Positions 16,362 through 24,129 of a stretch of DNA of 64,000 bases are shown piece after piece. Source of the stretch: Chlamydiota bacterium. Its GTDB lineage: Bacteria; Chlamydiota; Chlamydiia; Chlamydiales; Rhabdochlamydiaceae. The stretch lies in the NCBI GenBank assembly GCA_013287985.1, contig JABDCT010000003.1:29280-93279 (forward strand), written 5' to 3'. Under the pieces are notes generated by a model, which saw only the letters and a list, made by a program, of their open reading frames with translations, ran no database searches and had not been told where the DNA came from. Each line of letters opens with the position of its first letter. The stretch's first letter is position 1. Position numbers and translations under genes: made by a program.

Positions 16362-16390
16362 TTGACAAGAAGCACGTGTTTCTATATGAT
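16362..16390 (+). promoter_or_regulatory. Promoter of the rplU-rpmA-obgE operon
   Basis: A perfect -35 TTGACA (16362-16367), 17-base spacer and -10 TATGAT (16385-16390). The transcript would start near 16397, and the rplU ribosome-binding site CCGGAGG follows at about 16409-16415. Confidence 0.78.
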
Positions 16391-16420
16391 CGCCGTTTTA
16401 ATTAGGAATCCGGAGGACAG

Positions 16421-16732
16421 ATGTACGCTATTATTGAGACCGGTGGCAAGCAGTACCGTGTACAAAAAGGCGATGTGATCAACGTCGAACTGCTTGAAGC
16501 TGATAAAGAAGGAAAAGTGGCTTTTAAAGAGGTCCTCTTTTTCCAAGGCAAGTCGTCTGCACATGTAGGCCAGCCCCATGTGGGCAACTGCACCGTGCAT
16601 GGCGAGTTAGTAAAAGAAGTGCGCGGCCCTAAGGTCATTGCTTTTAAATACAAGCAGCGCAAAAACTACCGTCGTAAGGTAGGTCATAGACAGACCTACT
16701 CCCAGGTGAGAATTACAGAAATCATAGGTTAA
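16421..16732 (+). CDS. rplU: 50S ribosomal protein L21
   Basis: A 103-residue full-length bL21, which binds 23S rRNA in the large subunit. It shows the family start MYAIIETGGKQYRV, the GPKVIAFKYK-RKNYRRKVGHRQ basic segment and the C-terminal TYSQVRITEI. A strong GGAGG site lies just upstream. It is followed after 6 bases by rpmA, the usual pairing. Confidence 0.98.
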   Translation: MYAIIETGGKQYRVQKGDVINVELLEADKEGKVAFKEVLFFQGKSSAHVGQPHVGNCTVHGELVKEVRGPKVIAFKYKQRKNYRRKVGHRQTYSQVRITEIIG

Positions 16733-16738
16733 CGGCAT

Positions 16739-16990
16739 ATGGCACATAAGAAAGGTCAAGGCGCTACGCGCAACGGCCGCGATTCCCATTCACAACGACT
16801 TGGCATCAAAGCGACCCATGGTCAGTTTGTGACAGCAGGCAGCATTCTCGTTAGACAACGAGGAACTAAATGGCGCCCTGCTAAAAATGTTAAACGAGCT
16901 CGAGACGACTCTATTTTTGCTCTGATTGATGGCATTGTGACCTTCCGCAAGAGCAATCATACATACGTCTCCGTACTCCCCACCACATAG
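16739..16990 (+). CDS. rpmA: 50S ribosomal protein L27
   Basis: An 83-residue bL27, whose N-terminus reaches the peptidyl transferase centre. It begins [16 protein letters not shown], so it is the form that needs no N-terminal processing, and continues with the family segments RLGIK and [10 protein letters not shown]. The obgE start follows after 5 bases. Confidence 0.98.
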   Translation: MAHKKGQGATRNGRDSHSQRLGIKATHGQFVTAGSILVRQRGTKWRPAKNVKRARDDSIFALIDGIVTFRKSNHTYVSVLPTT

Positions 16991-16995
16991 TCTAT

Positions 16996-18000
16996 ATGTT
17001 CGTCGATTCTGTTCGCTTAACGCTAAATGCTGGAGCTGGAGGCAACGGAGTCGTCGCCTGGAGACGGGAGAAGTACATCCCCAAGGGCGGCCCATACGGC
17101 GGCAATGGGGGCAAAGGCGGTTCCATCGTCTTTGAAGGAGACGAAAATCTCTTTTCTCTCGAATCCTTCCGCAACCGCCGCCTACTCCGTGCTCAAAATG
17201 GCAAATGCGGCGGTCCTAACCTAAGACAGGGCGGATCAGGAGAAAGTCTCGTCGTCAAGATCCCCTTCGGCACGCTCATAAAAGACGCGGAATCAAAAGA
17301 AGTTCTCTTTGACTGCACGCCGGAAACGCCGCGCTACACCGCCTGCACCGGTGGCAAAGGCGGGCTCGGCAACGCCTTCTTCCGCTCACCGACCCATCAA
17401 GCTCCCAACTTCGCCACTCCCGGCGCAGACGGTCAGGCTCTTGCCGTCGAACTCGAACTCAAACTGATCGCCGATGTCGGCCTCGTCGGCATGCCCAATG
17501 CAGGCAAATCGACCATTCACTCCCGCATCACCAACGCATCCGTAAAAATCGCCCCCTATCCCTTTACAACGCTCTCTCCCAACCTCAGTTACATCCAGTT
17601 TGAAGACTATACACGCATCTTGATTGCAGACATTCCCGGAATCATCGAAGACGCACACGCCAACCGCGGTCTCGGGCTCTCCTTCTTGAAGCACGTCGAA
17701 CGCACCTCTGCCCTCGTCTTTGTCATCGACATCTCCGGAGAAGAGGGGCGCAACCCCTATGAAGATTTCCTCCTGCTCAGAAAGGAAGTCGAGACCTACC
17801 GCGCCGATCTCTTGGATAAGCCCTTCATCGTCGTCCTCAACAAAATGGACAAAGAGAACGCTCAGGAAAATCTAGAGGAGTTTCGCGCCAAGTACACCTT
17901 GGATCCTGCCACACTCATTCCGATATCCGCACTCCACGAAGAAGGACTCACTCAACTTGTTGATTCGATGCGTGGATTATGCCTAAGCCTCGCTCGCTAA
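16996..18000 (+). CDS. obgE: GTPase ObgE/CgtA
   Basis: A ribosome-associated GTPase that checks 50S assembly and links it to growth state. The 334-residue protein has the Gly-rich Obg fold (NAGAGGNGVVAWRREKYIPKGG at the start) and then the G domain with G1 GMPNAGKST (about 165-173), G3 DIPGIIEDAH and G4 NKMD. The residues after the P-loop (IHSRITN) differ from the usual LLSAIS-type sequence. The C-terminal OCT extension of some Obg proteins is absent. It overlaps the nuclease gene by 22 bases. Confidence 0.96.
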   Translation: MFVDSVRLTLNAGAGGNGVVAWRREKYIPKGGPYGGNGGKGGSIVFEGDENLFSLESFRNRRLLRAQNGKCGGPNLRQGGSGESLVVKIPFGTLIKDAESKEVLFDCTPETPRYTACTGGKGGLGNAFFRSPTHQAPNFATPGADGQALAVELELKLIADVGLVGMPNAGKSTIHSRITNASVKIAPYPFTTLSPNLSYIQFEDYTRILIADIPGIIEDAHANRGLGLSFLKHVERTSALVFVIDISGEEGRNPYEDFLLLRKEVETYRADLLDKPFIVVLNKMDKENAQENLEEFRAKYTLDPATLIPISALHEEGLTQLVDSMRGLCLSLAR

Positions 18001-18788
18001 AGTTCAACCGCTTTCAAGCTTTCCTAGTCGGCCTCTTCATTGGGGCGGCTCTCTTTTCACTCCCCCTCGCTCACACCTTCTCCCCTTTCGAGTTCTCCCA
18101 TGCCCGCTTTGGCCAGCCCAGCGCCCTCGAAGGCAATTTTCCTCTCCCCACCAGCGCTCCTGTCATCACGCACAAAGAATACACCCTCGCCTACGACGGC
18201 AAAAACCGCAATCCGCTCTGGGTCTACCGCACACTGACGCCTGCAATCTTTGAAAAAGAGGCGAGCCGAGAACTCAGCAGCTTCAAAGAAGACCCCCAGA
18301 TCCCCGAGCACATCCGCGCAACCAACAAAGATTATGAGGGCTCGGGATTCGACCGCGGCCATCTCGCCTCCGCTCTAGACAGCTCCTCTTCGCAAGAGGC
18401 GCTCGACGAGAGCTTTCTCCTATCGAACATCGCCCCACAGGCCCCTCAATTCAACCGCGGCTACTGGAAGAAGTTAGAAGGGCATCTGCGCCAGCTCGTC
18501 GAAGACCATCAGCTTGTCCACGTCTTCACAGGACCGCTCTATCTGCCCGGAAAAGCACAGGGCGGCAAACGCTTTGTCCGCTATCAGGTGATCGGCGACA
18601 GCTGCGTGGCCGTGCCCACCCACTTTTTTGCTCTCATTTTCATTGAAACCTCGGCGCACCAACTGCTCAGTCAGGCCTTTATCCTCCCCAACCAGGCGAT
18701 TTCTGCAGAGATTCCCCTTGATAAGTTTGCTTCCTCCGTCGAAGAGGTGGAAAGCGCCTCTGGGATTCTATTTAGCGAAACACGTTGA
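17979..18788 (+). CDS. Membrane-anchored or exported DNA/RNA non-specific endonuclease
   Basis: A 269-residue protein of the NUC1/EndoG beta-beta-alpha-metal nuclease family. A hydrophobic segment at about 12-32 is a signal peptide or anchor. The active-site motif GFDRGHLA (DRGH 125-128, His as general base) is followed by the metal-binding region SNIAPQAPQFNRGYWKKLE (Asn about 150 and 159). The product should degrade DNA and RNA outside the cytoplasm, for nucleotide scavenging or protection. It starts inside obgE with a 22-base overlap, so its expression is tied to a core housekeeping operon. Confidence 0.88.
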   Translation: MPKPRSLKFNRFQAFLVGLFIGAALFSLPLAHTFSPFEFSHARFGQPSALEGNFPLPTSAPVITHKEYTLAYDGKNRNPLWVYRTLTPAIFEKEASRELSSFKEDPQIPEHIRATNKDYEGSGFDRGHLASALDSSSSQEALDESFLLSNIAPQAPQFNRGYWKKLEGHLRQLVEDHQLVHVFTGPLYLPGKAQGGKRFVRYQVIGDSCVAVPTHFFALIFIETSAHQLLSQAFILPNQAISAEIPLDKFASSVEEVESASGILFSETR

Positions 18789-18869
18789 AGTTAAAATTTT
18801 TATTTACAACCCAACCGCCCTCTTCTAGACTCCGGCTAAGAGATAAAGTCTCTTAATACGGAGGATGTC

Positions 18870-19214
18870 GTGAAAAAAAATTTATTAATTCCAGCACTTT
18901 GCTCAATTTGTGCAATGCTCGTCTCATGCGGTGGCAACTCGGGGAATCTCAACGCAGAATCTACTGACAATTCTACTGAGAATGCTCAGACCATGCCCGA
19001 CTGGGAGATTACGGCAAGGGTCAAAAAAACCCTCATGATTGATGGTTCTTTATCGGCAAGCGCTAGAATGACATCAGTAACTACAAATAATGGTGTTGTT
19101 ACACTGACCGGAACGGTTGCAAACAAAGAAGAACGCAGCAAAGTGGTTGCAATGGTAAAAGGTGTTTCTGGAGTGGTAAGCGTCGACGATCAGCTTACTG
19201 TTGCGAACTCTTAA
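18870..19214 (+). CDS. BON-domain lipoprotein
   Basis: A 114-residue protein starting at GTG with GGAGG seven bases upstream. The signal peptide ends in the lipobox LVSC (Cys about 20), followed by a Ser/Asn-rich linker. Residues about 44-112 are one BON domain (WEITARVKKTLMID, VVTLTGTVANKEER, VSGVVSVDDQL) of the OsmY type that binds phospholipid surfaces. A role in envelope integrity is likely. Its end overlaps the convergent flavin monooxygenase gene by 20 bases. Confidence 0.85.
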   Translation: MKKNLLIPALCSICAMLVSCGGNSGNLNAESTDNSTENAQTMPDWEITARVKKTLMIDGSLSASARMTSVTTNNGVVTLTGTVANKEERSKVVAMVKGVSGVVSVDDQLTVANS

Positions 19215-20340
19215 TATCTAGTTCTGCGAGCTTCCTCACTAGTGCGTGCTCTATGAAAGGAATGCGTGCAACTAGCCTGATGACTAGATTGCGCACAAGA
19301 CGCGCTCCCGGTGACGAAGCTGCCACGACTTTGGTTAATCGATCGGTGAGTTTGACAACAGAATGCGCAATCTCTAGCCGCTTTTTTTGCCAGCTTTCTA
19401 GAGCTTCCTCGCTGCCCTCGCGCAATGCAGCAGCGAGAGCAATGGCATCTTGAATCCCTGTATTCATGCCTTGGCCACCGGCAGGACTATGCACATGCGC
19501 GGCATCGCCTGCTAGAAGGATTCTTCCCTTCCGCATGACACTGGCCACATGGTGCTCGATGTGGAAGCGCGAGGCCCATATCATGCGGTGAATATCCGTA
19601 GGACTCTCAGGCCCGCGCTCTTTAAGAAGCTGCTCAAAGTCTGAAATGCCAAGTGAAGGTGAAGAGTGCGTCACCGTCGCGATGATGCGGAAAATAGCGC
19701 CCGGCAGCGGAATAACGGCAACTAGACCCTCCTTTGAGAGAAAAAGGTTTCCCTCTCCCCTTCCGAATGGCCAATCCATTTCCACATCTGCGAGCACAAA
19801 AGCTTCCTTGTACTCTCCGCCCGCGTAAGAAATATGCGCCTGCTGCCGCACTAAGCTGTGCATCCCGTCACAACCGACAAGCCACTCTGTCTCGACTGTT
19901 TTGAGCTCTTTGCTAGTGCGGAATTGCACCTGGACAGATTGTTCACCCGGGCTAATGGCAATCACCTCACATGGCCGCTGCACATCCCCACCAAGAGAGC
20001 GCAACTTCTCCAACAAAAGCGCCTCAGTGCGCGCTTGTGAACAGGCCAGGACGAAGGGATAGCGTGTTTTGAGCCCTTTGAAGCTCAAATTAGCAAGGAT
20101 ATGATCTCTATCTCGCACGTGTAGTGTGGGGATGATGAGGCCCTCGCGAAGCAGGTCTGCTGTTACACCTAGCGGCTCCAGCACCTCCAACGTACGTGCA
20201 TGAATGGCTGCAGCCCTTGAAGTATTAGCGCCGGCCTCCAATCGATCCAGGATCAAAGAAGAGATACCCAGCCGCTTCAGTTCCGCCCCAAGTGCAAGAC
20301 CCGTTGGACCAGCTCCTACGATGACAACCTTGTATTTCAC
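19195..20340 (-). CDS. FAD-dependent aromatic-ring monooxygenase-like protein
   Basis: A 381-residue single-component flavoprotein hydroxylase of the UbiH/PheA/TetX group. It has the Rossmann motif VIVGAGPTGLALGAEL, the DG motif GCDGMHSLVR and the second FAD motif LLAGDAAHVHSPAGGQGMN. These enzymes hydroxylate quinone precursors or small aromatics with NAD(P)H and O2; the substrate is not predictable. The GTG at 20340 is preferred because it overlaps the HAD-gene stop as GTGA with GGGGA upstream; a GTG four codons earlier is possible. It forms a two-gene unit with the HAD hydrolase. Confidence 0.85.
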   Translation of the reverse strand: MKYKVVIVGAGPTGLALGAELKRLGISSLILDRLEAGANTSRAAAIHARTLEVLEPLGVTADLLREGLIIPTLHVRDRDHILANLSFKGLKTRYPFVLACSQARTEALLLEKLRSLGGDVQRPCEVIAISPGEQSVQVQFRTSKELKTVETEWLVGCDGMHSLVRQQAHISYAGGEYKEAFVLADVEMDWPFGRGEGNLFLSKEGLVAVIPLPGAIFRIIATVTHSSPSLGISDFEQLLKERGPESPTDIHRMIWASRFHIEHHVASVMRKGRILLAGDAAHVHSPAGGQGMNTGIQDAIALAAALREGSEEALESWQKKRLEIAHSVVKLTDRLTKVVAASSPGARLVRNLVIRLVARIPFIEHALVRKLAELDIKSSQQ

Positions 20341-20945
20341 TTCAGTCCCCACGCTGCGAGCTGCTTTGCTGTCGACCGATAATCTGTGTGCAGAATAGTG
20401 CGGATCCCCAGCTCCTCTGCCACCTGGACAAAGAGCGGAGTATTTTCGATATAGACAACATGCTTGGCCTGTGTGATGTCAAGCGCCAAGCGAAAAATGT
20501 CCGGATCGGGTTTACGAACCCCGACATAACAGGAAGAGATAAACGTATCGACAAAACGATCCAGCTTGAACTTACGGATCCGATGCGCATTGATTTCGCG
20601 TCCCTCATTGCTGACCACAGCAATCTTCAGTCCATGGCGCTTTTTCAATTGAACGATCAGATCGAGCATTTCTGGATAGGGCTTTGATTGCGCAAAAATG
20701 AAAGCGCGGAACTGCGCCTTAGTGAAAGGCCTCTTTTTGTAGAAAACCACGCGACTTAAATACTCATCCAGAGAGAGTTTTCCCATCTCGTAGAGAGGGA
20801 ACACGAGGCCGTGCAGCATTTCCATCTCGGAAAAATCGTATTTAAAATGCTGTGCGGCAGCTTTGCGCGAGTGGTGATCCCACCCATTGGTGAGCAACAC
20901 ACCGCCGACGTCCAAAAAAAAGTGGGTGATGGCTTTTCTCTGCAT
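20337..20945 (-). CDS. HAD-superfamily hydrolase (subfamily IA, epoxide-hydrolase N-terminal-like)
   Basis: A 202-residue HAD phosphatase-like enzyme with motif I FFLDVGGVL (nucleophile Asp about 11; the second motif Asp is replaced by Gly), motif II VVSNEG and motif III/IV around GVRKPDPDIF and YIENTP. The DxG variant is found in members that act on other leaving groups such as haloacids, as well as in orphan phosphatases. It is translationally coupled to the downstream flavin monooxygenase, so the two may act on one small molecule. The substrate is unknown. Confidence 0.82.
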   Translation of the reverse strand: MQRKAITHFFLDVGGVLLTNGWDHHSRKAAAQHFKYDFSEMEMLHGLVFPLYEMGKLSLDEYLSRVVFYKKRPFTKAQFRAFIFAQSKPYPEMLDLIVQLKKRHGLKIAVVSNEGREINAHRIRKFKLDRFVDTFISSCYVGVRKPDPDIFRLALDITQAKHVVYIENTPLFVQVAEELGIRTILHTDYRSTAKQLAAWGLK

Positions 20946-20986
20946 ACTTTGTATATGCAGAAAAAGATATTAAAACTGAAGCAACA

Positions 20987-21628
20987 CTAAACGACTTTTT
21001 GCGACCAATTGAAATCTTTAGTGAAGCGAATTGACTTATCATCGCTCAAGCGTTTGAATTCTGTTCTGTGCCATGCACCATTACCTCTTATGCAAAAATC
21101 AAAAAACAGATCAAATGGGAGAAAGATAATTCCAATTTGTAAGAAGTTAATGAATGCGCGAAAGATCAATGCAACGCCTATTGCAACCAATGCGACTCTT
21201 TGTGTCAGAGTCAGATGCGCTTTATATCTCACTAAATTCCAGAAAAGATTCCCCTTACTATCTTGAAATTTATTTTCTGCCCATACAAACATATTTTCAT
21301 TTTTTATGCCTTTTTCAAAAATTAAATTCCATCCGGCACGAAATTCGTCAAATGCACTATAAAAACTAAGAATGGGGATATATCCCGACATTCTTTGTGT
21401 TAAAAATTCAAAGTCGATTAAGCCTTGAGAACCAACTGCCAATCGCAACCGTCTATCACTGGACAAATCACCAACCTTTTCCAATGGAACCCATTCCTTT
21501 TCATCACGAACGAATGAAGGCCTTTTTTCGGTTAGGTCAAACAATTCAGAATGGCCAACTAAACCATGATGACCATCTGATCTCTCAAAAAATGTTTTAT
21601 TATTCAAACAAGTATCAACTATACTCAT
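20987..21628 (-). CDS. Hypothetical protein with C-terminal hydrophobic hairpin
   Basis: A 213-residue protein of unknown family, translated from an ATG with AAAAGGAG six bases upstream. The first 135 residues are soluble and charged. Residues about 145-180 are strongly hydrophobic (VALVAIGVALIFRAFINFL, then IGIIFLPFDLFFDF), enough for two membrane passes, and a short basic tail follows. This bilobed pattern resembles chlamydial inclusion-membrane proteins, but here it is near the C-terminus. Codons are AT-rich compared with the neighbouring metabolic genes. Confidence 0.6.
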   Translation of the reverse strand: MSIVDTCLNNKTFFERSDGHHGLVGHSELFDLTEKRPSFVRDEKEWVPLEKVGDLSSDRRLRLAVGSQGLIDFEFLTQRMSGYIPILSFYSAFDEFRAGWNLIFEKGIKNENMFVWAENKFQDSKGNLFWNLVRYKAHLTLTQRVALVAIGVALIFRAFINFLQIGIIFLPFDLFFDFCIRGNGAWHRTEFKRLSDDKSIRFTKDFNWSQKVV

Positions 21629-21684
21629 AATAACTCCTTTTTAAAAGAATTATACCATCAACAACGGGTTATAGTACAGCATGC

Positions 21685-21713
21685 TTGACCCGAATAAGCA
21701 TATTTGATAATAT
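21685..21713 (+). promoter_or_regulatory. Predicted promoter of the sialidase-like gene
   Basis: TTGACC (21685-21690), 17-base spacer, TAATAT (21708-21713). The start site near 21720 rules out the earlier TTG at 21704 as translation start and supports the ATG at 21752. Confidence 0.6.
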
Positions 21714-21751
21714 TTGTGATACTATTAAAACTAATATTATTAGGCATTATC

Positions 21752-22951
21752 ATGGCAAAACCAATTACAACTACCACAGAAACCCCTGTTTATTTCACTA
21801 CAACTTCCACAACAAACAAAACAGAAGTGCAAGAAATCTCTTCAAACAACGGCTTTATTTCCAGTGAATGGATTACGGATAAAATTTCTGGACATAGCTC
21901 GGGGATTGTGGAAACTGAAACCGGTTTTTGTGTCGTTTTCAATGGCAGAAATAAAGACATCGAAGAAAAAACAAAAAAGGGCGTCTGGTTTACAGCGTTT
22001 GATAAAGTAACCCAAAAGTGGATGACGCCGATTGAGATCGTGAAACCCGATCAGTCTTTGTCTAATTGCTCAAGCCCCATTATCTGCACACTGCCTCCTT
22101 GTCAACATGCGCCTTCCGGAGAACTTTTGGTGTTTTTCCGAGCAGGCCGCTCACATTTAACAGACGAGATGCAGAGCTATATCCTTAGACGTCCTCTAGA
22201 TAAAACCCTAGAGTGGAGCAAAGGATGGGACCTAAAAGAATTGCCAAAAAACATTATAGGACCTACGAAAACACAACCGACTGTTACCCCTGAAGGATTT
22301 ATTTTTTGTGGATCTTCCACCCAAACAGGCCCAGAAAAAGAAACAGCTATTCACGTAGAAATATCTAAAGACCGCGGGTTAACGTGGAGCCGCTCTCCCT
22401 CCTTGAAAGTAGAACAAAAATATGGACCCCGAGGAGGATTAGAACCCGCTCTTATTTGGAATAAAAATGAACTCCGCTTAATCGCCCGCAATCGCAGCAA
22501 TCAAGAAGAAATTAAAGGCTTTGCTTTAACTGCTGTTTCTAAGGATGGCGGAATAACATGGCCTGCGCACTTAAGTGTATGCAAAACCCTGCGCAACAAA
22601 GATTCAGGCCTTGATATCGTTAACCTAGGCCAAGCCTTGATCAAAGGATTGGAAATACCGAGCGGCATTACCGTCTGTTTTTTTAATGCTCATTCTCGGA
22701 AAGAGTTGAACATGGCAGTATCACGTGATGGCGGTGAGACCTGGTCAGACCCTCTAATCATAGACAATAAGTCTGGGGAATTTCCGGCTGCAATTTTGAG
22801 TAAAGATGGGAAGATCCACGTCACTTACGCATCAGATTTCAAGGCTGGAGATAAAACACAAATGATCAAGCATGTCGTCATAGATCCTTTAAGCATCCGA
22901 ATGAACAACCTATACTTGTTTCAAACCGTGCCTACAGGCAACGAGCTTTAG
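21752..22951 (+). CDS. Sialidase/neuraminidase-like BNR-repeat protein
   Basis: A 399-residue beta-propeller protein with three Asp boxes: SKDRGLTW (about 205-212), SKDGGITW (263-270) and SRDGGETW (324-331). The region GHSSGIVETETGFCVVFNGR matches the start of the BNR_2 sialidase-like family. It begins with a Thr/Ser-rich segment (MAKPITTTTETP...) and has no Sec signal peptide, as is common in type III substrates. It may remove or bind sialic acid on host glycans, but true sialidases need a catalytic Arg triad and Tyr/Glu pair that I cannot verify by eye. It has its own promoter and a strong stem-loop follows. Confidence 0.75.
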   Translation: MAKPITTTTETPVYFTTTSTTNKTEVQEISSNNGFISSEWITDKISGHSSGIVETETGFCVVFNGRNKDIEEKTKKGVWFTAFDKVTQKWMTPIEIVKPDQSLSNCSSPIICTLPPCQHAPSGELLVFFRAGRSHLTDEMQSYILRRPLDKTLEWSKGWDLKELPKNIIGPTKTQPTVTPEGFIFCGSSTQTGPEKETAIHVEISKDRGLTWSRSPSLKVEQKYGPRGGLEPALIWNKNELRLIARNRSNQEEIKGFALTAVSKDGGITWPAHLSVCKTLRNKDSGLDIVNLGQALIKGLEIPSGITVCFFNAHSRKELNMAVSRDGGETWSDPLIIDNKSGEFPAAILSKDGKIHVTYASDFKAGDKTQMIKHVVIDPLSIRMNNLYLFQTVPTGNEL

Positions 22952-22966
22952 TTGAGGATAGCTAAA

Positions 22967-22990
22967 GCCGCAGGTTTTACAACCTGCGGC
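22967..22990. terminator. Bidirectional stem-loop
   Basis: GCCGCAGGTT-TTAC-AACCTGCGGC, a perfect 10-bp stem with tetraloop, lies between the convergent sialidase-like and 22999 genes. It has no long T-run, so it is a likely but not certain terminator. Confidence 0.6.
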
Positions 22991-22998
22991 CAAGACTA

Positions 22999-23622
22999 CT
23001 ACTGCTGGTGCTCCCCAGCTTCGCACTGGTTCAAAAGAAGCGTGGTAGACTTAATAAGAGTCCCGAGATTGAAATCTTCATTACCCTTATCACCTACAAA
23101 ATAAGTTTGGATTTTGCCATTTTTATCTTTTGCAAAGGCCAGCTTTAAATTTACGGTTTGCCCGTTGATCTGGTCAGCTGTACAACCGGGGTGTGCTACA
23201 GCACTTGCACTGATCAGATTTCCCAAATTAAGCGGCTCCATTCTTCCTGTTGGATCATACTGGTTTTTCACCCCTACAAGATAGGTCTTAATCCCTTGAG
23301 CACCTTTTTCTACTTTAATCATTGCAATGGCATTAGGATCTCTTGGAACAGAGGCGGGGGTGTTTGACGCGCCCATCATCCACGCTTCAGCCACAGCATT
23401 CATCAAGACGCCTAGAGTCAAAGGCATCTTTGTTCCATTCGAATCGACCAGCATGGGGCTGGCATTTCCGTTGACGTCTGTTTCCAAAACGAGCTGGATC
23501 ATTTTTGATTGCTTTCCATTCGTTTGTGCCTGAGGTTGTCCCTGAGAACGTGCCTGAGGTTGTGCAGCTAAAGGAACAAGGAAAACCAATCCAACGATAA
23601 CTTTTGATAAAAAACTCTTCAT
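22999..23622 (-). CDS. Secreted hypothetical protein with internal repeats
   Basis: A 207-residue protein with a signal peptide (about 1-20, ...VGLVFLVPLAAQPQA) followed by a Gln-rich linker (ARSQGQPQAQ). The ATG at 23622 has GGAGAG just upstream, whereas the longer reading extends into palindrome E. The mature part has three units of roughly 45 residues, each ending in a 'LxLGxLI/M' element: PLTLGVLMNA, PLNLGNLISA and DFNLGTLIKS. Two cysteines follow the second and third units. The family is not recognised; a periplasmic or surface role is inferred from the signal peptide. Confidence 0.65.
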   Translation of the reverse strand: MKSFLSKVIVGLVFLVPLAAQPQARSQGQPQAQTNGKQSKMIQLVLETDVNGNASPMLVDSNGTKMPLTLGVLMNAVAEAWMMGASNTPASVPRDPNAIAMIKVEKGAQGIKTYLVGVKNQYDPTGRMEPLNLGNLISASAVAHPGCTADQINGQTVNLKLAFAKDKNGKIQTYFVGDKGNEDFNLGTLIKSTTLLLNQCEAGEHQQ

Positions 23623-23738
23623 ATAACTCTCCATTTGCGCGAGTTTAAAATCCCATGGATAAAATTTGAGGAGGGAAAAGTCAAGGATAAATGTGGAATC
23701 CGGTTCACGCCAAGCATGGCGCTTCGATTCCAGACGAA

Positions 23739-23907
23739 GAGGGTGCCTTCGATTCAAGCTTCTGTCGATTTTTGGGTTCTTTTGAGCCTCTTTTCTACTC
23801 AAATTGCAGGGGTAATATCATCTTCGAATATGACCCCTGCAATTTGAGTTGAAAATAGGCCAAAATAATCCCGAAAATCGACGAAGCCTTGATTCGAAGG
23901 CACCCTC
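23739..23907. repeat. Large palindrome, family 2, copy E
   Basis: A 169-bp inverted repeat with tips GAGGGTGCCTTCGAATCAAG (right arm, reverse complement) and inner segments TCGATTTTTGGGTTCTTTTGAG and CAAATTGCAGGGG. The asymmetric centre is GGTAATATCATCTTCGAATATGACC in two parts (TAATATC and ATATGACC). It resembles copies F and G but has its own tip sequence. Together with hairpin H it fills the interval 23623-24022 between the 22999 gene and tRNA-Phe, where I see no other gene. Confidence 0.88.
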
Positions 23908-23929
23908 CTAGCAAAACTTTTTGCTTTCT

Positions 23930-24022
23930 TCTCGGCTAAATTACCCCCCTTTTCTAAAAAAAAAGACAAACTAAACATTGGTATGCTTAATTTGTCTTTT
24001 TTTTTAGAAAAGGGGGGTAATT

Positions 24023-24031
<9 letters not shown>
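23930..24031. repeat. Long hairpin H abutting and copying the tRNA-Phe 3' end
   Basis: Arms of about 41 bases run from 23930 to 23970 and from 23991 to 24031, with a 20-base loop. They carry TTACCCCCCTTTTCTA, an A9 tract and GACAAA, and the complement. The right arm includes the last nine bases of tRNA-Phe (CTCGGCCA side), and the left arm carries a near copy (CTCGGCTA). This may serve as the tRNA terminator, but its arms are far longer than needed. Confidence 0.82.
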
Positions 24032-24095
<64 letters not shown>

Positions 24096-24129
24096 ATACG
24101 AAAGAGCACCACAATAGAAAGAAATGTGA

